This document shows, in pieces, positions 45,722 to 56,222 of a stretch of DNA of 64,000 nucleotides. Location of the stretch: the NCBI GenBank assembly GCA_021234155.1, contig JAJEKV010000081.1, positions 3,936,606-4,000,605 on the forward strand, in the 5' to 3' direction. The DNA comes from Isoetes taiwanensis. Taxonomy: Eukaryota > Streptophyta > Lycopodiopsida > Isoetales > Isoetaceae. The notes under the pieces are model-generated. The model was given only the letters and a program-made list of their open reading frames with translations, had not been told where the DNA came from and did no database searches. How positions within the stretch are numbered: position 1 is the first letter of the stretch; each line of letters starts with the position of its first letter. The position numbers and the translations under genes were made by a program.

Positions 45722-47464
45722 ACGAACACGATCAAATGAAAAAACCATCAAGGGAGGGAGGGTGAGGGAAACTGATAGGATAGAGAAGAAGGAGAAATCT
45801 AGCTCAAGAGAACGCCGATGATAGAACAATGAAGAGAGGCTGAATAAATAGGATGAGTGACAAAGGGACGTCCCCATCCAAGGAATGTCGGTTCTATTGC
45901 TGTCGCAATGATAGGCATATACTGGCCGATAGAAGAGGAACAAACTCAAAAACTACTCAGCATGGAAACTGAAAGGAAGAGAAGCTAAAGAGAAATAAAG
46001 TATAAAGAAAGGGAGAAACGAGTCTACAAGGTAACTGGAAAAGAATGCATAGATAAGGCTGACAGCAAACAGAGTAAAACAAAGGAAGAGGAAACTAAGA
46101 AAAAATGGAGGAAAAAGGGGATAAAGAGAAGACAGAGACAAAGGAACAATGAAGAAGCAGATAAGAGCAAGTAACGCCGGAATGCAAAGAATGGAATGAA
46201 TAAAAATGAAGGAGAACACGATGGAGGAAATGCTACGAGGGATGGAAACGGGAACATAAGAATGAAGAAGACAATGGAATAGTGCAATAAGAGATGAGGG
46301 AAGGAACTTATGGGACAACAGCAGACACTACCAAAATAGAGAAATGATATCAAAATGGAGCTACCGAGATAATGAGGAGTGTATAGCAAATGGAGCGCAC
46401 CAAACCCATAATGAAGCATGTAGAATCTAAAGGAATAAAAAAAGGGAGGAACGAGTCTACAAAGGTCACTGCGACAAAATAGAATGCACAAATGAAGCTG
46501 ATGGGACACATGGAACAAGTGGAGTGAATTCACAAATAGAGACAACAAAGGATCAATGCGAAAGACATCGAAAAAAACACCCAAGTGACCCAAGTGACCC
46601 AATATAAAACACCTAGAAACAAACAAATCGGCTGATAGACTGGAACAAATGGAGATAAAGGCACCAGGTACTTGGAAAAAGGGAAAATATGGCAAAAAGA
46701 TGAGTAAAGGAAGGAAAAAAGCACATTTAGATAATGAAGCAATGGCAAATGGATGGATTCGAATAGCAAAAACATGTCCAGTGAATACAGAATAACTAGA
46801 ATGATGATATCAAGAAAGAAACAGAACCTAGAGCAAAAAGGACAACTATGATAAACCGGACTAAGCATAAAAAATGTTTGCGCACTTGGCAAATGTGCAC
46901 AACTCGCAATTAGAAGCATAGGAAAGTTATGCAAAAGACCCGAGTGAAACAACTAAAACAACGACATAAAAGAAGCTAGAGGTACCAACCACGAGTAAAT
47001 GGCACAAAGGGATCAATATCTATGCGAAGCAAAAGTTAAACTGAAGCAAAGGACTAAATGTGGCATGCAAAAGGATCAAAAGAACTTATGAAAGTATAAG
47101 GAAAAAATGCCATAGGGACAATGGGTTAATGAAACAATGTCATGAACAAGAACTTACCAAGCAAAAGGACAAAACTAGAACCCATATGGCCAATTGGAAT
47201 AGTTGCACAACTGGCACCGAGACAAGAAAGCTACTGGCGAAATGCTAGAGGTAACATCAGATGTCCATACAAAGGTACGATGATTGGAACAACAAAACCA
47301 CGAACAATATACATGATATCCTATGCATGGATCAAAGATCAAATGAAACAAATGAGTTATAATGCTAAAAAGGATTAGAGAAGCAGAACGCATTAGCTAA
47401 AACCAGATACGCACATGTACAAAGCCCAAAGTACAACAAAAAGCCATGTAGTACAAGGATTATC
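45722..47464. mobile_element. Element Y/X family copy 2, left segment
   Basis: From cgaacacgatcaaatg (45724), this segment parallels copy 1 at 27546-29500: the A segment, R (45773-45908), then the purine-biased internal region. It lacks 31 bp at the R/Y junction and about 235 bp present at 28165-28403 of copy 1. It is interrupted at 47464 by the DUF7869-type transposon. The apparent minus-strand frames of up to 223 codons (46695-46024) are compositional. Confidence 0.75.
45773..45908 (+). repeat. R repeat, copy 2 left
   Basis: Nearly identical to the right R (60178-60325): I count one difference over about 136 bp. Truncated just inside the hairpin by a junction deletion. Confidence 0.8.
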
Positions 47465-47498
47465 AACAAGGTGACCTAGCAAACGCACTAATGACCTG
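47465..47498 (+). repeat. Left TIR of the 8.76-kb transposon
   Basis: AACAAGGTGACCTAGCAAAC then GCACTAATGACCTG; partner at 56189-56222. Confidence 0.88.
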
Positions 47499-47575
47499 TG
47501 GTGCAATTGCAGATTCCTTTTTCAAAAACACGTAAATTCTGCATTTTAGCCATTTTTTAAAAAAAACAAGCCCAA

Positions 47576-47883
47576 AAAACGCAGTGAGCCTAAAAAAAGT
47601 CCACATTTCGAAGACAAGCAGGTTTTCTTGGTTTTGGACAAAGTAAGAAACACACTTTTTGGAGCACCAAAATGCAACTGAAAAGAGAAAAGCCTATGCG
47701 CGCATAGACAAGACAATCCTTATTAAATTATAATTTATTTAAAAAACGCAGTGAGCCTAAAGAAATCCACATTTCAAGACAAGCGTGTTTTCTTGTTTTT
47801 AGACAAAGTAAAAGACAAACTTTTAGACCAACAAAATGCAACCTGAAAAGAGAAAAGCCTATCTGCCGCATAGACATGATGAT
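47576..47883 (+). repeat. ~160-bp direct duplication near the left terminus
   Basis: acgcagtgagcctaaa begins copies at about 47579 and 47745. Both end with gaaaagagaaaagcctat and a palindromic 19-mer (47691 and 47846). The copies differ by several indels. Confidence 0.8.
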
Positions 47884-49121
47884 CATTAATGGAATATATT
47901 ACATTTAAAATAGGGCACATAGAATAAAATGTTTAAATTTTTGCACGGAATTTTTAAATATCCAAAGGAACATCCTTTGCGGTATTTCCTCATCCGATTC
48001 GTAACCTTGGGAGACTTAGGATTAGTAGCTTGTAGTTTTCCTCGGACTCGTAGGACTTTTTAACCTCTGGCGACCTTAAGTGGATCTTCGACGGAATCAA
48101 TTCAACATAGTCAGCTTTGATGAAGCCGGTGTTCCGTGTAAGAGGAGGCACGGCTTCTGAACAAAGAGAAGGCGGAACACCATCCTTATCCTTGATCCCA
48201 AGTTCCCGTTTTAAATGCGGCAAGGCATGTAGGAACCCGACTTCGTGATTTGATGTATGCTCGCATCTGCGTCGGCGTCAATGGCTATGCACGATTCGCG
48301 GCCCATCAGAAGTGCACAAGCCAGGTGGTGCCGGATCACGAAAAGGCGTCAACGACCCAATCTCCGGATTCGCGAAACATGTCGAGCGTGTTAATTAGTC
48401 TCGAGGCTTACGGTAGGGATTGACAATCGTCCCCATTGGTAGGTCATAGCTTTTGTAAAACTGGCTTTGCATTGAAAAGCATTGCGAAAATCCATGCCGT
48501 AGTATTATAGTGCATTTGGCTTCTCTGCCCGGATGCGGCTATGGTAGCCTATGTGAATCTGCTCCCCACACGTTGACAAGTCTAGCACCACCACCTCCCC
48601 TAATATTCGCCTTTAACCTCGCAAAGAAAGGAAACACTTTTGTATTCGCTACCTCAAATCAAATTTTTGCAAAGGGTCTTCATAGCCGCTTGCACCATAC
48701 CGGCCTGGTTAGTGGAGTGGAAGACGACAATCCTCCGTGGCGGAGCGTGTTTATCTTAACAAACCTCCCAAAAAAGAATCAAACTTCGGCCAGACGTGAA
48801 TGGTGAGTCATCACCACTACTGTCGCAACTTAAACCCGTAAGGTATGTCAGCAATGCACAAGGAATAGTTGCCAGGTCTCAAAGTGTGGTCAAGTTTGAC
48901 ACAATTCCCACGATACACCTGATAAAGACAATTTTGGCCAAACATATCAAATCTTTCAAACTCGGCACACCAAACTCTGCTTTCGGCTTCTTGAGACTTT
49001 TTCAGCTTTGACCGCCCCTCCTTAGCTAGCCGGACCATGTTCAAAAATCCGTGGCATGGGGTCTTTCTTTTAAAAGCGAAAAATTTGTAAGAAACAAAAC
49101 GACAAATCCTTCACTCAGAGT

Positions 49122-49137
49122 GCTATCTTGGCGATAG
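49122..49137 (+). repeat. Palindromic motif gctatcttggcgatag (family member)
   Basis: Related copies in the same transposon: 53769-53788 and 53859-53878 (atcg-ccaagatagcac), and a perfect inverted repeat GCTATCTT-TGCC-AAGATAGC near 55840-55859. It is distinct from the tatgcgcgcata family. Confidence 0.65.
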
Positions 49138-50819
49138 TATGGAGTGAGGGACCAGTGGTAGTGTTATCGCCAGCATAGCACTACCACAAGGTCCCTCAAT
49201 CACATGCTATCTTGCGGCGCGCCAGCACGTGTACAAAAACTAATACCTTAACTCAAGCAAAGGTTAGGAGAAACAAAAGACATATCCAGTTGGTAAAGTT
49301 GGTGGCATATTGATTTATTTTTTCGTCTGAGGACCACGTGGGGTATAATTCCCGCACCTTCTCCCAGTTGTCGTAGTTGAGGTGAACCATTAACCAAGGC
49401 GGCGAGTGCACAATCTTTTTGGTCGCAAACGTTCCAAGAGGTTAATAACAAACATTGGAAAAACTGTGAGTGTGTAATGTAGGCTTCTTGTTTAAATTCT
49501 CTGCATCTCTTCCAGAGTGAATTTTATCAACAACCTTTTGCGGGACCTCACAAACTTTATCAACGGTTTTAGGCCTTGTATTTCACGCCTTGCCATTATG
49601 CCCATATCCTTTTGCTTTCTTGGGATCATTTTTTCCCTCTTGGAATCCGCCCTTCAGTTTTTAAAGTGCCCTCGGAGAACATGTCAAAACTTTTTCTTGT
49701 AGCTCCCGGACCTAACATAGAAAACAACAAGCATGTTAAAAATATTTAAGAGCCATCTTGGGCATAGCCAAAGCCGAAGGTCGAGAAAAATACTTACACG
49801 CCCATGCCGGAAAGCTAACCTGAAATAATTATCATATTTTATAAGAGATGCTCCGGCATCCGAGGTGGAGTAAGTTAGGCAAGACTTCGGTAGGGCGATC
49901 TTGTTCTTTTAAGGCCAGTCTGAGCACGGTCATCCTTAATATCTTTCTCACCTTGGTGCTCAATCCGGAGAGTTCATATTCCTTGTGCATGAATTTAATT
50001 TTATCCGTGGAAGCTCATACTCATCCGATACTCATTGTCCACGTTGGGGCTCATTGCAAGCGTTTTGCCTCTCGAAGTCGCTGGATTACCCACGTAAACA
50101 AAGGCAAAGATTTGTGAGAAGCGCGCTCCTTTGTTACCTTGTATAGGCTGTCTTCTTGCCTTGAAACTGTGGGTGCCCCTAAAACAAAGTATCTGTAGTT
50201 CTCGTCCTCTTCCTTAACGAGCGGCTCCTTATCATTGTAATCGGGCATGATCAACTATACAAATATGAGGAGTCATTTGTGCATTCTGTCTCTTTATTCT
50301 TTCTTTCGCTGCGTTAAGTGGCCATCAGAATTTTACTGGACCTCGCGGTTGTCTTACACCTTGCTTCGTCCTTAGGTGCAAGCTTTACCGCGGTCTGTGC
50401 ATGATCGGGTGCACGCGACATCTCAGCCTCGATTTCCTCGAAACTTCTTACTTGCCATATCCTTCTCCTTGCTTGCTATCTTACGTGTTCTGGATCACGG
50501 CGGCAAAGCTTGCTTAAGGGCCTTCCGGCAGCTTTTGAGAGAGCGGAGGTGATGTGGTTGTAACCAGGCCAGCCTTGTAGTAATTTCTTTTACCTTTTTT
50601 TTTAGATGGCTCCTCCTCTTCCTCCTCTACATCCTCCTCTTCGATTTCCTCTACTTCTTCCTCCTCTTCCTCATCTTCGACCACTTGCAAAGTGGCTCCC
50701 CCGCTGCTTTGGAAAGGGTAAGTTTTGCAGCGCAGAGGGCATTGCATCTTTCAATAATTTAGGAACAGAGGCACTAGAAGTTAATATAGGATCCTTGCAC
50801 AATAGCAGGTCCTTCAAAA

Positions 50820-50935
50820 TGGTGACAAGATCCTGCAAAGAAACATTCCATTAGCGCAAGAAGAACATTAAAGATTCTCAAGCTATGCGGCGCATAGAGA
50901 CAATACTTACAATTTTGCTTTCATTCTAGCTTGAA
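50820..50935 (-). other. Probable intron of the methyltransferase-like gene
   Basis: On the minus strand, AAATTGTAAGTATTGTC resembles a donor and TTCTTTGCAG, just before GATCTTGTCACC, an acceptor. The palindromic word ctatgcgccgcatag lies inside. Confidence 0.5.
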
Positions 50936-51381
50936 TGTAACCCCGCATGTCCCTCGAGACCACATGACCGAGCTTAAAGAAATGGGGGTCCACCGAGCAA
51001 ACATGTTGAGCCCCTTAGTCGCTGTGGTGCGATTAATATGAATCATACCCCAAGAGCTCAAGATCTATTAACCCCGCCACATCTCTTGAAGTCGTCCAAC
51101 TCTTTGGGTTCTTTACCAAAACTGTCACAAATGGGCCATCCGCAGCTCACCAGCCTCTTACAAGTAGCCACCGCTGGTCCTTACGTAAATAGGAACCGCC
51201 CCCTCGATCATGAAAGGTGTAGGTGCATCATCCTTCGGTTGATTCTTATCCTTTGTCGGCTTCCTCTTCTTGGCAGCCTTGTGGGAGGAGCCTGCTTCAG
51301 GATTTTTCTTGGTTCTACAAGACAGAAAAAACATATTAAAAGACAGCTAGAAAATGCACAAGCAGATCTAACATTGGAAAG

Positions 51382-51602
51382 GCCTATCGCCGCATAGACA
51401 ACCGCAAGTGAAAAACATTATGCCTATGCGCGCATAGACAATGGCGGGGATAAAGGTAAATGCCTATGCGCGCATAGACAAGGAATGCTAAAAATGTTGG
51501 AGCCTATGCGCGCATAGACAATACAAGAAGAGAAAAAACAATATGCCTGTGCGCGCAAAAACAATAATAAGAAAAGACAGAATGCCTATCGCGCCATAGA
51601 CA
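51382..51602. repeat. 40-bp-period array of a palindromic 19-mer
   Basis: Six units start at 51382, 51422, 51462, 51502, 51545 and 51584. The commonest form is gcctatgcgcgcatagaca, with the palindrome TATGCGCGCATA at its core. Units are separated by 20-23 bp of unrelated A-rich sequence. Single copies occur elsewhere in the same transposon (47691, 47846, about 50886, 52091, 52140). It resembles a CRISPR array in layout only. The context is a plant transposon, on the minus strand apparently inside an intron that ends TTCTGTCTTGTAG near 51315. Confidence 0.85.
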
Positions 51603-52600
51603 ATGAAAGAAAAAAACACTAAATGCTACTGCCCAAGAAGAAATTCGGCAAAGATGTCCAAAAAGCTAAAATCAACTATCTTTCGACTCTAACCAAAAAG
51701 TCCCTAAACGGGCTACATTTGGTATAAAATTTCTAACAAGTAATCAGAAACCTCATCGGGTGAGATGTTTACGCACCTTCCACTGACATGTTTGGCGACG
51801 CTATACGTAACTCTATGGAGATGCTACTGATTCGAACTAAGAGCAAATTTCTAGGCGAGGTCGAAATGCTTGGAGTATCGTCCGTATGTGCAAATGCCTC
51901 CATATGTTTTCGTGTTTATATTGTGTTACGTGCTTTGCTTTTCGCCTATGAATTCTTGCATACACATCTAGTTTTGGTTCTGTGCATTGGCTTGTGGAGA
52001 TAATGTCTAATATTTTGTAATGTTTTCTTGGTTGTGTGGCATCTACTTTTACGTATTGAAGTATGCGCACATAGACATATTTTTTTTCCGCCTATGCGCC
52101 GCATGGGCAACTAGTGTATATTACGCTTGTAATTTGCTTTTCTATCGCGGCGCATGGGCATGTAGACTTGTAGGTTTGAAGGAGAGGGTTTAATGGCTGA
52201 AACAAGTCACTCTTCCTTGTCGCAAAGAATGGAGAGCTTACGAACGAAGACGTTTTTACTTCAAGTCCTCCCGTTAATGTGGCAATATTGACTCGTGGGT
52301 CGCTATACAACACACCCACACCCCGAGGGTGGCGATGAAGAACACTTCGATCACGCTTCTCCCGGGATGATACCTCCTCCACACCGCCTCCCTCCCCTTT
52401 ACACCCCATCGTGTATCTACCTCTTTTCAAACTCCATCTCCAAAACACGCTTTTACAAAGATTTGTCCGTTTTAAAACACCCTCCCCGCCACAATCACGC
52501 GAAGTATCTTCTCCTCTTCCCCTACTCAACGTACTCACTCTATTTTTGATACTCCTTCACCTCTCCGGGAACTACACCTAATCGTTGTAATATATTGTAG
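51603..52600. promoter_or_regulatory. Likely divergent promoter/5' region of the two transposon genes
   Basis: Lies between the start of the leftward methyltransferase-like gene and the rightward transposase. It contains two more palindromic words (tatgcgccgcatgggca at 52094; ctatcgcggcgcatgggca at 52141). No convincing TATA box identified. The frame 52538-52092 (minus) has no domain. Confidence 0.4.
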
Positions 52601-55600
52601 ATTCCCCGCGGAGACGGTGTCTTTGCGTCTTCTTTGGCCCTTCTTTAACGAAAGGGCTTCGAGGAAGACCTTCAAGTTCAAGAGAAAGTCGAGAACATTA
52701 TTTGGTCGACTGACTGGCACTTCCGTTGAGGGCGACAAGGTTGATGACCCCTGTTTGAAGACGTCAGCAGCTCTCACTCTGAAAGACCACCACGAATTAA
52801 TCGCCGAATAAAAGTCCCGCAGTGAAAAATCCATACAAAGTCGCGAAAAAAGATTTAAGAGGGATCCCACAAAGAAAAGCTTTAGAACCTGTTATGCGGA
52901 GCAATTGATGGGGCCGCTTTACATGAGAAAGCCGAGGAGACCTGAATTGTCGGAAAAAAATGCTTATAAGCCTTTTACATTTTCGTCTTTAAGGCACCTA
53001 AGACAACGGTTTTGTCAATGTCGAAGGTGATCAAGAGTTGTACCTGGCATACGATTAAGGCACCGAAGTTGGAGACAATTTTTCATACTATGTTTCGAGC
53101 AACACAGCATGCCAACTTGCTTTTTAAAAGAATACATGCCATTGGAAGTCGCCGCATGTCAAGAGTGCAAAAGAGGTTAGACAGAACTCCGTGCATTGAT
53201 GACTATTCACACCCAAAGAAAGTTGTCGGTATGTAATTGCCTAGAAGCAAAAGCTTGGCTGGTAGGTTTCTTTGACTCTAACCGTGAAACGACTTCCAAA
53301 CAAATCCTGTATATCATCCGACGTACAGATTACTAAGAAGGAAGTCTACAAAGATATACAAGGATCTTTTCCAGAGTTCAAGTCGAAGTTCATATCCTAT
53401 TCCTACTTCTTGAGGTTGTGGAAGCAAGAATTTAATCTTGTTAGATTCCAAAGAGGCACAAAGATTTTCTTTGCAGTGTACTTAGCCGCCGCCACATTAA
53501 AGGAAAAACGATCAATGGCAAAGGATATTCTAGAAAAAGTATGTCCCTTTTAGCCTAATCCTTTCTCGATCCTAGAAAAAGTATGTCCCTTTCTCTGCCT
53601 AATCCTTCTCGATAGCTTTTGGCTAGAGACATTGTCTTATGCGGCCCGCCATAGCACGGCTATTTAGTCTTGAGTTTGTCTATGTGCGATAGCGTGTCTT
53701 TTAATCTTGTAGTACTTTCATACAGGTCTCTTCAATCTTGTAGCTTCGCCCCTTCTCAGAGCTCTGCTTATCGCGCCAAGATAGCACGCCTACAAAAGCT
53801 TTTGGGTTCAGCCTGGGAGCCTTATTTTGTTTCAAAGGTAATCGACAAAAACTTTGCCTATATCGCCAAGATAGCACGGCTACAAAGCTTAGCCAGTTAG
53901 CCTGTGGAGCCTTTACTATTGCTTCAAGGTAATCGACTAATGTCCTTAATTGCGATCGATAACTCAAGAGTTGCAAGTTCACGAGAGGCTCAAGCCTTGG
54001 AGAGAAAGAAGCTAGCAAAACATAGAAAGAAATCTTTGAGAGGCCACTCAATATATGTCCGGTGGTGGTAGACTAAAGATGGACCAAAAGAAGACGCCAC
54101 TTCCCCATTTTTTTAAATGTTCCAAAGGATTTAGATGAATCCAGATTTTTGAGGCTTCATTTGGTTGGGGCGATGATCTTTCATGGTGTTGTACGGTCTG
54201 CGAGTATTTTTGACCTATCCAAATATACACATCCTAACCTCCACGGTGACAATACTAAATAAGATTTTGGTCGGCAAAGGAGAAGTCGCTTCCTCGTTGT
54301 TGTACTTACGCTTAGACAATACTACTAGAGAAAAAAAAAACCAAGTTTTATTTGCTTATTGCACAATGCCGGTCGAAATGGGTATCTTCGAAAGGTCAAG
54401 GTTGGTTTCTTACTTGTGGGCCACACCCATGATCGATAGACCAAATGTTCGGCAGATTTTTTCAATGGGTTCGCGAAGGAAAAAAGCATTTTGTCTACAC
54501 TCCTTGTGTAAAGGTGATTGAGCAAGCTTACAATCCACTCAGTTGTCGGGCGCTTAGCGACTTTTGATTTTCGTGAGTTTGTTTTCCAAATACATGGTGA
54601 TACGGTCCCGCTATCCATAAGTTGAATAATTTGACATTTCAACATCATGTAAATTTTTTCTCAAGGACGGTGAAAAACTTCAAGGGAAGCACTTTGTCAC
54701 CTCCCAAACTTGGCGACTGAGGCGTGCCTACAATATTTAAAATATGTTCCCCAAACTAAGGTAATGAGAAGGGCTATTCAGCAGCCACCCGAAAAAGCGC
54801 CGTGAGGACTACCGTGAAAAAGAACAAGGACAAAAATCCCTTCGCCTCCACCGACCAAAGATGGAGAAAAGTATAAGGTCGGGTTTTAAGTACTTCAAAG
54901 AGGAGGACAAAGGGCTGGTGGGAGAATTTCTTTTCAATAATGCGAGGGATGTAACTAAATCCCTCAACAACATCTCCCCGAAGTTGCTTTTGTTGGCCCG
55001 GTACTCAAGTTCATCCCCTTGTTGAGGCACTGTTGGAATTGCAAAGGGTTCCGTGTTCTCGAAAGATCAAGTCAACAAGGAACCCGATCGTGTAATGTAC
55101 CTCGAAGTAGGCGTGCCTTTGAAAAGAACCAAGGCCAAACTCCAAAAACTTGCGGATTTGACTAAGGGATGCTTATAGCTGTACCTTCGATTGATGATGA
55201 CGAAGAGCGTGCTTTCTGATTCTTGCGGGTTAAAGACATTGTACTCAAAGACAATCTCCCTTCGCAGAGTGAAAGTTCACCGGTACGCCACTAAGGATAC
55301 ATCCTTTGTTGGTCCAGATGATCCTCGTGATAATTCCTTTCAAGAAGTGCCTAAAATGATGAATAAGAATCACATGGACAACTGACGGACCTGAGAACGA
55401 AACTCAAGTCTTTGGCTTATGATTTTACACTCAAAGGTTGATAACAAAGCTACGTATGCGACAGCTTAACTTATCAAGTCTTTCTACGAAGATAGTTCGC
55501 ATTTAAGCTTCCTGGATGAGGACAAGGTTCCAAATTGAAAGCTCTTCGACCACTTCAAGTGACAATGAGGAGAGTGGCAACGGGACAAGTGGTGACGAAG

Positions 55601-55670
55601 TCCGAAGGAGTTGACGAGTATAACGACATTCCTAATCCCGCTCTTGTCAAAGGTCAAACTTCTTGTATAA
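52600..55670 (+). pseudogene. DUF7869-like transposase relic
   Basis: Plus-strand remnants: AEQLMGPLYMRKPRRPEL near 52900; KEVYKDIQGSFPEFKSKFI and SYSYFLRLWKQEFNLVRF at 53335-53455; LRLDNTTREKKNQVLFAYC at 54309-54365; and in a shifted frame VGHTHDR near 54416-54438, followed by IDQMFGRFFQWVRE-like codons. The DNT..EKKN plus GHTH pair is what I associate with DUF7869 proteins of plant and animal transposons. Several frameshifts and stops interrupt it. The gene is read toward the right TIR. Downstream pieces (53.6-53.9 kb, 54.8-55.6 kb) may include introns and a C-terminal domain that I do not recognise. Confidence 0.65.
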
Positions 55671-56188
55671 TCTAAATGTGGGCACATCGTTACCTCCTAG
55701 TTTTGGCTAGAGTTTTTGTACATGTTGTACATGTTTTGTACATGCTCGCATAGCTTCTTCCAAGTTTATCCATGTTTTTCATGTCTTGTATAAGCCAAAT
55801 GCTATCGACATGTTAGTTATGTCTTGTATGTTTTTCTTTGCTATCTTTGCCAAGATAGCACCTTTGTGGTTATTCTTGAGTAATAACAAATAGATAATTC
55901 CTAGATTTGCCAATCTTGCTTTCATTTCTTGTGAAGATTTTAATGGTAACTCTTTAATTTTGCTAGTTTTCTTGTATTTCCTAGATTTTCTTAAGAGGTG
56001 ACTCCAATTTTACAGCTTGTTTGGGTGTCTACAATTCACAAAACAACAAAAGTTTTCTAATTTTGGACCAAAAAAGGGGTGTCACAAATCAAAATTGAGG
56101 GCTGTTTTTTCAATTGACCCCCCAAAAGTGGCAATTTTTAGGTTTTTTTTAGGGAATCTTTGAAAGATTCCTTTTTGTGGTGCAAACG

Positions 56189-56222
56189 CAGGTCATTAGT
56201 GCATTTGCTAGGTCACCTTGTT
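56189..56222 (-). repeat. Right TIR of the 8.76-kb transposon
   Basis: Plus strand CAGGTCATTAGTGCATTTGC then TAGGTCACCTTGTT, followed by TATC. Confidence 0.88.

Larger units (their letters stand above)
47950..51330 (-). pseudogene. DNA amino-methyltransferase-like gene (beta-class motif order) in a transposon
   Basis: Minus-strand remnants in protein order. First a Lys-rich segment (AAKKRKPTKDKNQPKDDAP) near 51300-51220 after an AG acceptor. Then an acidic stretch, VVEDEEEEEEVEEIEEED, at 50680-50620, followed by KKKGKRNYYKAG. FVLGAPTVSRQEDSLYKVTK lies near 50190. The core follows: LYQVYRGNCVKLDHTLRPG, then YSLCIADIPYGF at 48870-48830, matching the bacterial pattern that ends in DPPY (motif IV). 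IVVFHSTNQAGMVQAA lies at 48734-48685. WVVDAF.SGTT, then ACALLMGRESCIAIDADA at 48360-48280 matches motif I (D.F.GSGTT). A C-terminal tail ends at 47990. Motif IV precedes motif I by about 165 residues, the beta-class order of N6-adenine/N4-cytosine methyltransferases. It is frameshifted, so inactive here. Family and function are inferred from motifs alone. Confidence 0.6.
47465..56222. mobile_element. 8.76-kb TIR transposon with DUF7869-like transposase and methyltransferase-like gene
   Basis: Left end AACAAGGTGACCTAGCAAAC and the reverse complement of the right end, AACAAGGTGACCTAGCAAAT, match for 34 bp with one mismatch. TATC (or TTATC) flanks both sides, suggesting a 4-5 bp target duplication. 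Two decayed genes diverge from about 51.6-52.2 kb: a methyltransferase-like gene leftward and a transposase rightward. Short palindromic motifs are scattered throughout. It sits inside element Y copy 2. Confidence 0.85.

Noticed and set aside
51382-51602. Genuine CRISPR array
   Set aside because: The repeats are only 19 bp, the array lies in a plant transposon beside eukaryotic-type genes and inside a probable intron, and no cas-like gene is present.
47465-56222. CACTA/En-Spm transposon
   Set aside because: The TIR starts AACAAGG, not CACTA, and the flanking duplication is 4-5 bp rather than 3 bp, although palindromic subterminal motifs are reminiscent of that group.
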